Positions 1 to 6,777 are shown, counted from the first letter of the stretch. The stretch is 22,087 bases of DNA from a bacterium (GCA_030646565.1 JAUSLA010000010.1:1-22087); one strand, 5' to 3'. Program-made: numbers and translations. The notes: generated by a model from the letters alone, not told the origin.

Positions 1-639
1 TCTGAAATTCTAAAATTTAAACCGGATTTAATAATTTTAGCTGCTTATGGCCAGATTTTACCTAAAGAAATTCTTGATATTCCAAAATATGGTTCAATCA
101 ATGTCCATCCTTCGCTTTTGCCGCGCTGGAGAGGACCCTCGCCTATCCAATCCGCTATTTTAGCAAACGACCAAAAAACCGGAGTTAGCATAATAAAAAT
201 GACGGAAAAAGTTGACAAAGGCCCTATTTTAGGGCAAAAAGAAATAGGGCTTACCGGAAAAGAAACATATTTAGATTTGCACAATCGATTAGGAGAGATG
301 GGGAGTAACTTATTGATTGAAATAATCCAAAAGTGGATAAAAGACGAAATTAAACCAGAACCGCAAGACGACTCAAAGGCGGTTTATTCAAAAATTATAA
401 AAAAAGAGGATGGGAAAATTGATTGGGAAAAGCCGGCAGAAGAAATTGAAAGAAAAATCAGGGCACTCAACCCTTGGCCAGGGACATACACTATACAGCA
501 AGGAAAAATATTAAAGATATTGAAAGTTGAAATTTCAAATGGTAAATTAATTATTAAAGAAATTCAGCCAGAAGGAAAAAAACCAATGAGTTTTGAGGAT
601 TTCCTCCGCGGCTATCCCGATTTCAAACACCCGAGCTGA
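1..639 (+). CDS. fmt: Methionyl-tRNA formyltransferase, C-terminal part (5' end outside window)
   Basis: Transfers a formyl group from 10-formyl-tetrahydrofolate to Met-tRNA for translation initiation in the cytoplasm. The frame is open from base 1 and ends with TGA at 637-639. The formyltransferase signature is visible around codons 36-47 (NVHPSLLPRWRG), holding the Asn and His of the catalytic triad; the Asp follows in VDKGP near codon 71. The C-terminal half has the usual OB-like tail ending in SFEDFLRG. The last three residues (HPS) and the stop codon are encoded by the start of a dispersed palindromic element, so the native C-terminus was probably slightly different. The next gene, efp, lies 128 bp downstream on the same strand, and that gap is filled by the element. 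The identification is secure; only the N-terminal part is missing. Confidence 0.96.
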   Translation, partial: SEILKFKPDLIILAAYGQILPKEILDIPKYGSINVHPSLLPRWRGPSPIQSAILANDQKTGVSIIKMTEKVDKGPILGQKEIGLTGKETYLDLHNRLGEMGSNLLIEIIQKWIKDEIKPEPQDDSKAVYSKIIKKEDGKIDWEKPAEEIERKIRALNPWPGTYTIQQGKILKILKVEISNGKLIIKEIQPEGKKPMSFEDFLRGYPDFKHPS

Positions 640-757
640 TTGCGGGACTCGGTCAGCGAAGGGTAAAGGCGAAGAGAACTGCGTTCTCTTCTTTAATCTG
701 CGTTCCGCTTCGCGGAACTTGATAGAAGAAACGAATGTTCTTCGACTAACGGGACTC
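630..757. repeat. Composite palindromic element, family A, between fmt and efp
   Basis: Three hairpins in a row. The first has arms GAAGAGAAC/GTTCTCTTC with loop TGC (671-691). The second has arms GTTCCGC/GCGGAAC (702-718). The third has arms GAAGAA/TTCTTC (725-743). The element ends in GGGACTCGGT eleven bases before the efp ATG. It closely matches the minus strand of 5514-5649: both share GCGAAGGGTAAAGGCGAAG, followed by a hairpin whose two differing positions are compensated in the opposite arm. Confidence 0.85.
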
Positions 758-767
758 GGTAAACAAT

Positions 768-1382
768 ATGCTCACGCATACTGATCTAAAAAAAGGAGCT
801 ATGATTATTTTGGAGGGAGAACCCTACGAGGTTTTAGAATCCTCGCCTATGAAGAAAGCCCAGCGGAGAGTGACAATCCAGGCAAGAATAAAAAATTTGA
901 TTTCAGGAAGCGCTGTCGAAAGAAATTTTCATCAAAGCGAAACGTTTGAAGAAGCGGAAATTTTAAAATTTGAAGCGAAATTCCTTTATTCTCATAGGGA
1001 AAAATATTTTTTCTGCGAAGTCGAAGAAGGTTCTTCTTCTCCACCTTCAGCTAAAGCTTCGTTAAAGGAAAATCCTTCCGTAAGATTTGAGCTGGATAAA
1101 AAAATAGTCGGAGATATGTCTAAATTTTTAAAGCCAAACCAAATTATTGAAGGCATGAGATTTAACGGAAAAATAATCAAAATCGCTTTGCCGATAAAAA
1201 TCCAGCTAAGAGTTGTAGAAGCCCCGCCCGGAGTAAAGGGAGACCGCGCCCAAGGCGGAACAAAACCTGTGACATTAGAAACCGGAACCATAATAAACGC
1301 TCCCCTCTTTATTGAAGCCGGAGACATTGTTGAAATTAACACTGAAACCGGAGAATACGTAAAAAGAGTCGAAGAACATTAG
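768..1382 (+). CDS. efp: Elongation factor P with an in-frame repeat insertion
   Basis: EF-P binds between the ribosomal P and E sites and relieves stalling at polyproline. At 204 residues it is slightly longer than the usual 185-190. Domain I is residues 1-65; the OB-fold domains follow, with the EF-P signature around residues 145-165 (PPGVKGDRAQGG). Residues 86-101 (1021-1068) have no counterpart in E. coli EF-P and are encoded by one copy of the family A repeat, placed between the domain II strands that end in FFCEVE and begin in PSVRFELD. The tip loop reads KKAQRR. By alignment Gln32 stands where E. coli has the modified Lys34, with Arg33 next to it. No Shine-Dalgarno sequence is visible; the repeat end CTCGGT lies 11 bases upstream of the ATG. 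Confidence 0.96.
   Translation: MLTHTDLKKGAMIILEGEPYEVLESSPMKKAQRRVTIQARIKNLISGSAVERNFHQSETFEEAEILKFEAKFLYSHREKYFFCEVEEGSSSPPSAKASLKENPSVRFELDKKIVGDMSKFLKPNQIIEGMRFNGKIIKIALPIKIQLRVVEAPPGVKGDRAQGGTKPVTLETGTIINAPLFIEAGDIVEINTETGEYVKRVEEH
1021..1066 (+). repeat. Family A repeat unit inside efp
   Basis: One copy with arms GAAGAAG/CTTCTTC and loop GTT (1023-1039), then CTCCACCTTC and AGCTAAAGCT. It matches the 45-bp unit repeated four times at 4888-5067 with only a few differences. It is read in frame as residues 85-101 of EF-P. Confidence 0.88.
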
Positions 1383-1392
1383 TTCTTCTCAA

Positions 1393-1474
1393 CTTTCGCT
1401 CGGCTTCGCCTACCGAATCCCGCGAAGCGGGATGAGGTGAAGAAGAGGACGAGTCCTCTTCGCCTCACTCGGTG
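1393..1474. repeat. Family A palindromic element downstream of efp
   Basis: Contains arms ATCCCGC/GCGGGAT with loop GAA (1417-1433), the linker GAGGTGAAG, then arms GAAGAGGAC/GTCCTCTTC (1442-1461), followed by CGCC and ACTCGGT. It is a complete two-hairpin copy between efp and its terminator. Confidence 0.85.
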
Positions 1475-1483
1475 ATAGAATAA

Positions 1484-1506
1484 AAAAAGGAGCTAAGCTC
1501 CTTTTT
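1484..1506 (+). terminator. Bidirectional intrinsic terminator between efp and neuB
   Basis: AAAAAGGAGCT and AGCTCCTTTTT form a near-perfect hairpin with A and T tracts on both sides. It serves the convergent genes efp (+) and neuB (-) and overlaps the neuB stop codon (1505-1507). Confidence 0.8.
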
Positions 1507-2611
1507 AGTTTTGGTCGAGGTCTTCGTATTTAATTAAAACGTTTTTCCTGATGTCGTTTTTGGCAATCCTGCCCAAAACCTTGGCTAGTTCGCGAGAAGG
1601 CAATCCTGTTCCCGGCCTTTTAATAGCCAGCATCTCTTCTGTAATAACTTTTCCTTTTGGAATATCTGCGGCGGCCACAATGCTTTTTCTGGCAACTTTG
1701 GCCACCTCTATTTCGCTCGGGTTTGGGTTTTTAACGCCATCTCCAAGCGCTTCTGAAACATTAAGCTCGGCTATAATTTTCTCTTCTGATTTACCCTGTC
1801 TTAACCTCTCTTCAGTGTTCCTGATGGCCCCAACCATTGCTTTGAGTTCCTGCGGTTCCAGAGAGGCCTTGTGGTCGGGCCCAGGCAGGTTTCTGTCTAA
1901 GGTAAAGTGCTTTTCAATAACACAGGCTCCCAGCGCAACGGCGAGTGCTGGAACGTTAACGTCTGTCGTGTGGTCGGAATAACCAACCGGCAGATTAAAT
2001 TCTCTTTCCATTGTCTCCATTGCCCGCAAATTCACTTCATTAAGAGGTGTTGGATAGTTTGTCGTGCAGTGAAGCAAAATTACTTCTTCGTTATCCGGTA
2101 AAATCGTTTCAACCGCTTCTCTGACTTCTTCCAAGTCAGCCATACCTGTTGAGAGAATAACCGGCAATTTTTTTCCGGCGATGTATTTCAATATAGGCAA
2201 ATTAGTTAGGTCGCCGCTGCCAATTTTTATCGCCGGGCACAATTCAGCAACCAAATCAACATCTTCTTTGCAAGAATGAGGCGTTGATAAGAAAATGATG
2301 CCAACTCTGTCGCAATACTCTTTTAATTCCCTGAAAGCTTGATAGGGCAGCTCTAATCTTTTTAACATTGCGTATTGCGATTCTTCTTTGCCGATGTTTT
2401 TAATTTGATATTCTGCTTGTCCGGCATCGGGAGTAACGATTTCTTCCGATTTGAAGGTTTGGAATTTAACGGCATCTGCTCCAGCTGTTTTTGCCGCCTC
2501 AATCAATTTCTTAGCCAACCCAATATCGCCGTTATGATTCACTCCCGCTTCGGCAATGATAAAACAGGGGCTGTTTTTTCCGATGGAGTTTTTTCTGATT
2601 TTGACAGTCAT
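1505..2611 (-). CDS. neuB: N-acetylneuraminate/legionaminate-type nonulosonic acid synthase (NeuB family)
   Basis: Condenses phosphoenolpyruvate with a hexosamine derivative (ManNAc or a diacetamido sugar) to make a nine-carbon acidic sugar for surface glycans. The 368 residues match the family's full length. The TIM-barrel motifs appear in order: IIAEAGVNHNG (18-28), KFQTF (49-53), KIGSGD, STGM, LHCTTNYP, GYSDHT and EKHFTLDR..PGPDH. A C-terminal SAF/antifreeze-like domain occupies about 300-365 (RKSIVAA..I..G..I). Sequence alone does not separate sialic, legionaminic and pseudaminic acid synthases. The SDR gene lies upstream on the same strand but is separated by a terminator, so neuB probably has its own promoter; a TATGAT box about 25 bases before the ATG is a weak candidate. 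Confidence 0.94.
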   Translation of the reverse strand: MTVKIRKNSIGKNSPCFIIAEAGVNHNGDIGLAKKLIEAAKTAGADAVKFQTFKSEEIVTPDAGQAEYQIKNIGKEESQYAMLKRLELPYQAFRELKEYCDRVGIIFLSTPHSCKEDVDLVAELCPAIKIGSGDLTNLPILKYIAGKKLPVILSTGMADLEEVREAVETILPDNEEVILLHCTTNYPTPLNEVNLRAMETMEREFNLPVGYSDHTTDVNVPALAVALGACVIEKHFTLDRNLPGPDHKASLEPQELKAMVGAIRNTEERLRQGKSEEKIIAELNVSEALGDGVKNPNPSEIEVAKVARKSIVAAADIPKGKVITEEMLAIKRPGTGLPSRELAKVLGRIAKNDIRKNVLIKYEDLDQN

Positions 2612-2650
2612 ATCAAACTGTTCTAACTATATCATAGTTCTGAATTTTAG

Positions 2651-2683
2651 AAAATAAAAAGCAGGCATTGTTTTAATGCCCGC
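2651..2683 (-). terminator. Intrinsic terminator after the SDR gene
   Basis: On the minus strand the arms GCGGGCATT and AATGCCTGC (one G-U pair) enclose a short loop and are followed by TTTTTATTTT. It lies 22 bp beyond the SDR stop codon and separates that gene from neuB. Confidence 0.8.
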
Positions 2684-2704
2684 TCAAAAATTATTGCTTC
2701 AAAT

Positions 2705-3505
2705 TTACTTTTTATAAACCTCTTTTAAATCCCTACTGGTCCAACCCGGATCCCATAACGCCCTTCTATATCCGCAATCAACAACAATTTGTTCTCCGGT
2801 AATGGCGCTGCTTTTGTCTAAAAGCAAGAATAAAACCGTTGAGGCAACTTCCTCCGGCTCAACGCTTCTTCTTAACGGCGTTCTTGCTTCAAAGCGGTCT
2901 ATTAGCCTCCTGCCTTCTTCACTTTCATATTGAGCCTTATTTCTTTCTGTGTTGACATTGCCGGGAGAAACCATATTTACCCTAATTCCTCTTTCGGCTA
3001 AGGTGGTTGAATAAGCTATGGTCATACCCCACAATGCGCCCTTTGCGATGGTATATAATACTACTTCTGGCGCAGCCATCGTCAGCTCGAGAGAGCCAAT
3101 ATTTACTATGGAACCTCCCTCTCGCATTAAAGGGTATGATAATTCGGTCAAAACCAGGGCTGTTTGAACATGCGCTTTCATCATCTTTTTAAACGATGAT
3201 ATTTTTCTGCCGCCATGGGCTTTATCTCCCCCTAAAAGTCCAGCGTTGTTTACCAATCCGTCAACAAAAAGAAGATTGCTAAAAACTGCTTTCATTGCTC
3301 TTCTATTTGATGCGTCGGCTCTATAAAATAAAAAATCTTTGCCGCAACACCATAGGCCGAGCGTTTTCTTTCGCAATTCAGAAATACTAAAGGGCTTTAC
3401 ATCAATTCCCACAGGTATGATATTTGTCTTTAGGAGTTCGCAGCATATTGCTGCTCCAATCCCGCTTGCCGCGCCAGACACAACCACCATTTTTTTTCTG
3501 CACAT
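2705..3505 (-). CDS. Short-chain dehydrogenase/reductase (SDR) family oxidoreductase
   Basis: Classical NAD(P)-dependent SDR of 266 residues. The cofactor loop is SGAASGIG (10-17), the structural NNAG is at 86-89, and the catalytic Ser128, Tyr141 and Lys145 (YTIAK) are all present, followed by the SPG turn and a C-terminal VDCGY. The frame stays open for 11 more codons upstream, but the ATG at 3505 is chosen because AAGGAGG lies six bases before it. That makes it one of the few genes here with a clear Shine-Dalgarno sequence. The substrate cannot be read from the sequence. Its position beside neuB and an MFS permease suggests sugar or surface-glycan metabolism, which is inference. The promoter at 3545-3573 fits a leader of about 33 bases. 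Confidence 0.92.
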   Translation of the reverse strand: MCRKKMVVVSGAASGIGAAICCELLKTNIIPVGIDVKPFSISELRKKTLGLWCCGKDFLFYRADASNRRAMKAVFSNLLFVDGLVNNAGLLGGDKAHGGRKISSFKKMMKAHVQTALVLTELSYPLMREGGSIVNIGSLELTMAAPEVVLYTIAKGALWGMTIAYSTTLAERGIRVNMVSPGNVNTERNKAQYESEEGRRLIDRFEARTPLRRSVEPEEVASTVLFLLLDKSSAITGEQIVVDCGYRRALWDPGWTSRDLKEVYKK

Positions 3506-3544
3506 CGCTTTCCTCCTTTTTATGATGTAAAAGAACAATACTGC

Positions 3545-3573
3545 ACTCTAACATAAGACTCCATATTTGTCAA
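3545..3573 (-). promoter_or_regulatory. Probable sigma70-type promoter for the SDR gene
   Basis: On the minus strand: TTGACA (3568-3573), a 17-base spacer, and TAGAGT (3545-3550) preceded by an extended TGT. Predicted start near 3538, just ahead of the AAGGAGG of the SDR gene. Confidence 0.6.
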
Positions 3574-3579
3574 TTTCTT

Positions 3580-4749
3580 TTAACTTAGCATTTCTTGGGA
3601 AATCTTTTCTTTTATTTTTTCAATCCTTAATTTTAGGAGGGGCAATAAAATGAAAAAAGAAATTGCCGTAATAACGATTGAAATTAAATAGACTATTTTC
3701 ATATCGTTTTTCCATATTTGGGAAATAACCAGAGCGCTTAATACGCCCAGATTTTGAATCGTCCAGAACAAAGCAATGATAGATTCAAGATTGCCGACAG
3801 GGGTAATATCTCCAGCTAAAGCATAAAGAATTGGTCTGATAATCGCCCAGTTAAGAGTAAGGGCAACAATACCAAGGATTAAAAATAAGGGTTTGCTTGA
3901 AATAATTAAAGAAATCAATCCCAGCAAAAGCAGAGAATAAGAAAAGAAAATAATTTTCTCTCTTCCTTGAATATCTGATAGCTTTCCAGAAAAATACGAA
4001 AAAAGAATCGGAAAAACATAAATTAAAGAAGATAAAACCCCGACATAGAATAATCCCAAAGTGTTTTTAATTTCAATAGGTATAATTCCTAAAGTTAAAC
4101 CCAAGATAAAATTAACAATAAACCCGATGCTGGCCAATTTTAAGGCGGTGGCGCTGGTAAAGGCTTTTTTAATGAGAAGGAAATAATTTTGCTTCTGTTC
4201 CATTCTTAAATCGCTAAGAAGAAAAAGCGACAGAAACCCAATTATGGGAAAAACAGCGTAAAACAAAAATGGCATTCCAAATGAAAACCGGCTTACAAGA
4301 AAGCCCAAAATTATCAATCCCAAACCGCCCCCAAGAGAAACGAGAACATTAAAGAAACCCGAGTTGCTCCCGTAAGATTTTTTATCGCTCGCTCTTATCA
4401 AATAGCTGTTCTGGCCAACCCATAAAAGAGAGGCGGCTATTCCAAGAAAAATTGAAGCTAAATAAACTAAGGAGACCGATTTTACCAATAAAGTCAGGAT
4501 AAAAAAGGAATAAAACGGAGAAGCAAAAATCATACATCTTTTCGCCCCGTATCTTGCAACTAAAACCGCTGCCAGAGGACTAAATAAAGCAAAAAATGCA
4601 TAAATCAGAATAAGGGACCAAAAACCGACTTCAGCCATCCCTTTTGCGGAAAAATAGACAACCTGATAGTACTGAACCGCCCCAAAACCAAAAAAGAGCA
4701 GGAAAAAGCCAAGACTTAATATTTTGACTTGATTGTTGACCGAATTCAT
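3580..4749 (-). CDS. MFS transporter, 12 predicted membrane helices
   Basis: Inner-membrane secondary transporter of 389 residues, with about 12 hydrophobic segments in two six-helix halves joined by a charged central loop (residues about 185-200, LRMEQKQNYF). The loop between helices 2 and 3 carries a degenerate MFS motif A (VARYGAKR). Its pseudo-repeat in the second half is GKLSDIQGREK. The first helix (FGFGAVQYYQVVYFSAKG) and LLWVGQNSYLIRAS resemble UNC93-like permeases in broad appearance; this is an impression, not a search result. The substrate is unknown. It lies 74 bp upstream of the SDR gene on the same strand. Start ATG at 4749 follows GAGAGAAAC, a weak ribosome site. Confidence 0.88.
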   Translation of the reverse strand: MNSVNNQVKILSLGFFLLFFGFGAVQYYQVVYFSAKGMAEVGFWSLILIYAFFALFSPLAAVLVARYGAKRCMIFASPFYSFFILTLLVKSVSLVYLASIFLGIAASLLWVGQNSYLIRASDKKSYGSNSGFFNVLVSLGGGLGLIILGFLVSRFSFGMPFLFYAVFPIIGFLSLFLLSDLRMEQKQNYFLLIKKAFTSATALKLASIGFIVNFILGLTLGIIPIEIKNTLGLFYVGVLSSLIYVFPILFSYFSGKLSDIQGREKIIFFSYSLLLLGLISLIISSKPLFLILGIVALTLNWAIIRPILYALAGDITPVGNLESIIALFWTIQNLGVLSALVISQIWKNDMKIVYLISIVITAISFFILLPLLKLRIEKIKEKISQEMLS

Positions 4750-4793
4750 ATTTGTTTAGTTTCTCTCTGGTAATGTATGAGTTATTTCTTTTT

Positions 4794-5513
4794 TTATTCT
4801 CTGCAGCAATCAAGTATCTTTTGAAGAACGCTGCCCAATTTAGCGCCAATGGAAACATTCTCGGTTTTACTCTTTTCGTCTTTTTGAGTCGAAGAAGATT
4901 CCTTCTTCTCCACCTCAACTAAAGCTTCGGTAGTCGAAGAAGATTCCTTCTTCTCCACCTCAACTAAAGCTTCGGTAGTCGAAGAAGATTCCTTCTTCTC
5001 CACCTCAGCTAAAGCTTCGGTAGTCGAAGAAGATTCCTTCTTCTCCACCTCAGCTAAAACTTCGGTAATAGAAATCATATCCGTGTTTGCCATTTCTGAA
5101 TTATCGACATCTTTAACGTCTATTAAATTAAGATTTAACCCCCAGAAAATATTCCAAAGCTGATAAGCCTTGTCAAAAAGCTCTTTTGCCTCTTCGACTT
5201 TATTTTCATTAAGTTTTTTAGTCCCTACTTCTATCAATCTCATTGCGGCGGCTAAAAGATGTTTTGAGATACACCAAATTTCACCTTTGGGATTTTTCAC
5301 TATTTGCAAAAGCAAATTTTTTCTCATCTCCCTGACCTCGTTCAAAAGATTCAAAAGATTCTCGGCGTTAGTTTTCTTATAAGTAAAATAAAGGTGCTCT
5401 TCAATGGAAATAAGATTCATAACGCCTATGGCTAAATCTTCCTTTGAGGAAAGGTCTATTTTTTCGGCTTCCTTGATTTTCCCAACTTTATTAAGCAGTT
5501 CTTCTATTTCCAT
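4794..5513 (-). CDS. Conserved helical CPR-type hypothetical protein with a 4 x 15-residue repeat tail
   Basis: Function unknown. Residues 1-150 are predicted helical, with conserved-looking stretches around ISIEEHLYFTYKKT, NEVREMRKNLL and WCISKHLLAAAMRLIEVGTKKL, then a helix-turn-helix ELFDKAYQLWNIFW. No signal peptide or membrane segment. Four 15-residue units (consensus EVEKKESSSTTEALA) follow, highly charged and probably disordered, encoded by the tandem repeat at 4888-5067. The C-terminus has two Cys (DCCRE). The frame extends 50 codons upstream of 5513, but that DNA is a palindromic element, so the ATG at 5513 (MEIEELLNK) is chosen. No Shine-Dalgarno sequence is visible for either start. 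The upstream neighbour is a small CPIC membrane protein on the same strand. Confidence 0.75.
   Translation of the reverse strand: MEIEELLNKVGKIKEAEKIDLSSKEDLAIGVMNLISIEEHLYFTYKKTNAENLLNLLNEVREMRKNLLLQIVKNPKGEIWCISKHLLAAAMRLIEVGTKKLNENKVEEAKELFDKAYQLWNIFWGLNLNLIDVKDVDNSEMANTDMISITEVLAEVEKKESSSTTEALAEVEKKESSSTTEALVEVEKKESSSTTEALVEVEKKESSSTQKDEKSKTENVSIGAKLGSVLQKILDCCRE
4888..5067. repeat. Tandem array of four 45-bp family A units, in coding sequence
   Basis: Four direct units begin at 4888, 4933, 4978 and 5023. Each starts with GTCGAAGAAG and holds arms GAAGAAG/CTTCTTC with loop ATTC, CTCCACCTCA, and A(A/G)CTAAAGCTT ending in CGGTA. They differ at only a few bases. There are no unique spacers, so this is not a CRISPR array. 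Confidence 0.95.
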
Positions 5514-5649
5514 ATCGAGCCCCGCTTTGCGGGACGAATCGAAGAACACATTCGTGTTCTTCTCTACCCTTCGCCTATCGGCTCGGGTAGTTGAAGAAGA
5601 AGACGCAGTCTTCTTCGCCTTTACCCTTCGCTCCGCTCGGGTGCGAGAC
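5514..5649. repeat. Composite palindromic element, family A, upstream of the helical-protein start
   Basis: Hairpins: arms CCCGC/GCGGG (5521-5533), GAAGAACAC/GTGTTCTTC with loop ATTC (5541-5562), and GAAGAAGAC/GTCTTCTTC with loop GCA (5596-5616). On the minus strand it is homologous along its length to 630-757. Like that copy, it ends a few bases before a start codon (ATG at 5513). Confidence 0.88.
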
Positions 5650-5656
5650 TTGTTAA

Positions 5657-6103
5657 TTAACAAAAAAGTTTCAAAATTAAAGAGGTTAAAATAAGTAAGC
5701 CTAAGGGCAGAATAACCCGTTGGTAATGAAAATACACTTTACCTTGATTATGTTTTCTTATAATTTTATCTGATAAAACAGCTAATCCTGAAACAATAAT
5801 CCCCAGAAAACTGCTAAAAGTTAAATAATCAAGACCTAAAACAGCAGGGAGATTTTTATTTATAATGCCGGTGAAATATAGGGGCAGAAAAATGAGCGCC
5901 CAAATAAAAACTAAAATTAAAAATCCGCAGATAAGTTTGGCTTTGCCGGAAAGTTTTATTTTTTTCTCCAAGAACTTTAAAGACCATAAAGTTAAAGCTA
6001 AAATTAAGGCTCCAATCCACAAGCCCGAAATTAAATCGCTGATTCTAAGCCAGCGCGAAAGGCCCAAGCCCACCGCTACTCCTATTGTGCAAATCGGACA
6101 CAT
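5657..6103 (-). CDS. Small multi-pass membrane protein with N-terminal CPIC motif
   Basis: Function unknown. The 148 residues begin MCPICTIGVAVGLGLSRWL, a Cys-Pro-x-Cys pair directly before a glycine-rich hydrophobic segment. About four membrane helices follow: roughly 22-45, 54-80, 85-112 and 127-147. A CxxC at the membrane face could be redox-active or bind metal; this is inference. Transcription is to the left, toward the helical repeat protein, with a palindromic element of about 140 bp between them. No Shine-Dalgarno sequence precedes the ATG. A promoter (TTGATT-16-TATTAT, 6111-6138) ends seven bases before it, which predicts a leaderless mRNA. Confidence 0.78.
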   Translation of the reverse strand: MCPICTIGVAVGLGLSRWLRISDLISGLWIGALILALTLWSLKFLEKKIKLSGKAKLICGFLILVFIWALIFLPLYFTGIINKNLPAVLGLDYLTFSSFLGIIVSGLAVLSDKIIRKHNQGKVYFHYQRVILPLGLLILTSLILKLFC

Positions 6104-6110
6104 ATTTAAT

Positions 6111-6138
6111 ATAATACAATATTTTAAAACTTAATCAA
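6111..6138 (-). promoter_or_regulatory. Probable leaderless promoter for the CPIC membrane protein
   Basis: On the minus strand: TTGATT (6133-6138), 16-base spacer, TATTAT (6111-6116). Seven bases separate the -10 box from the ATG at 6103, placing the expected transcript start at or next to the start codon. Confidence 0.5.
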
Positions 6139-6148
6139 TCTGCTAAGT

Positions 6149-6168
6149 TTCGCGAAGCGGGACTCGGT
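6149..6168. repeat. Short family A remnant
   Basis: TTCGCGAAGCGGGACTCGGT: the second hairpin and terminal CTCGGT of the family, without the first hairpin. Confidence 0.6.
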
Positions 6169-6173
6169 AAATG

Positions 6174-6199
6174 AAAAAATCCCCTTAAGAGGATTTTTT
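6174..6199 (-). terminator. Intrinsic terminator after the RRM gene
   Basis: AAAAAATCC and GGATTTTTT flank a short C-rich loop. It has A and T tracts on both sides and sits 28 bp beyond the RRM stop codon. It could also work on the plus strand, but no plus-strand gene reads into it. Confidence 0.7.
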
Positions 6200-6226
6200 C
6201 AGATATCGAGCATTTTTTCTCCCTTT

Positions 6227-6547
6227 TTACCAACGGTCTCTTTGACCTCCGCCGAATCCTCTATCTCCGCCGCCAAATCCGCTTCTTTTGGGGCGAGCTT
6301 CCATGGGCTTAGCTTCGTTTACCGTAACATTCTTTCCGTCAATCTCTTTGCCATTGAACGTTTCAATGCCTTTTTGAGCCTCTTCTTCGGAAGACATTTC
6401 CACAAACCCAAATCCCTTTGAACGGCCGGACATTTTATCAGTAATAACAGTTGCTGATTCAACGGTTCCAACTTGAGAAAAAGTCTCTTTTAAAGTCGCT
6501 TCGGTGGTTTCATAAGATAACCCACCGACAAACAATTTTTTTGCCAT
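6227..6547 (-). CDS. Glycine-rich RRM-type RNA-binding protein
   Basis: Single RNA-recognition motif of 106 residues. RNP2 is KLFVGGL (4-10) and RNP1 is KGFGFVEM (44-51), with the aromatic residues that stack on RNA bases. The C-terminal 20 residues are rich in Gly, Arg and Asp, as in bacterial and cyanobacterial Rbp proteins linked to cold response. Expected role: cytoplasmic single-stranded RNA binding or chaperoning. It is followed by its own terminator (6174-6199). Upstream is a tract of about 420 bases of palindromic elements, then a cold-shock gene on the same strand. No Shine-Dalgarno sequence precedes the ATG; the 5' flank is repeat sequence. Confidence 0.95.
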   Translation of the reverse strand: MAKKLFVGGLSYETTEATLKETFSQVGTVESATVITDKMSGRSKGFGFVEMSSEEEAQKGIETFNGKEIDGKNVTVNEAKPMEARPKRSGFGGGDRGFGGGQRDRW

Positions 6548-6552
6548 ATATC

Positions 6553-6731
6553 AAGTTCTGCTCTGCGGGACGCGTCGAAGAGCACATTCGTGCTCTTCTC
6601 CACCCGTCGCCTGCAGCTCGAGTAGATGAAGATGAGGACATAGTCCTCATCGCCTTTAGTTTTTTATAATTTATTCGTCAAAGAGGACTGCGTCCTCTTT
6701 TCCACCTTCGTCCCGTAAAACGGGACTCGGT
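6553..6731. repeat. Cluster of family A hairpins upstream of the RRM gene
   Basis: Arms GAAGAGCAC/GTGCTCTTC with loop ATTC (6577-6598), GATGAGGAC/GTCCTCATC with loop ATA (6631-6651), AAAGAGGAC/GTCCTCTTT with loop TGC (6680-6700), and GTCCCGT/ACGGGAC with loop AAA (6710-6726), then CTCGGT. Together with 6778-6940 it makes up the gene-free stretch 6548-6970; I see no credible coding frame there. Confidence 0.88.
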
Positions 6732-6777
6732 TAGTAAGCCGACCAATTATCTCTTTTCTCTTTCAAGGCTTGCATAG

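Noticed and set aside
4888..5067. Possible CRISPR-like or other array (four regular repeats)
   Set aside because: Units are directly adjacent with no unique spacers and lie in frame inside a coding sequence; no cas genes nearby.
5514..5663. N-terminal 50 codons extending the helical protein upstream of 5513
   Set aside because: They translate a palindromic element found elsewhere as noncoding DNA and overlap the neighbouring gene's stop codon.
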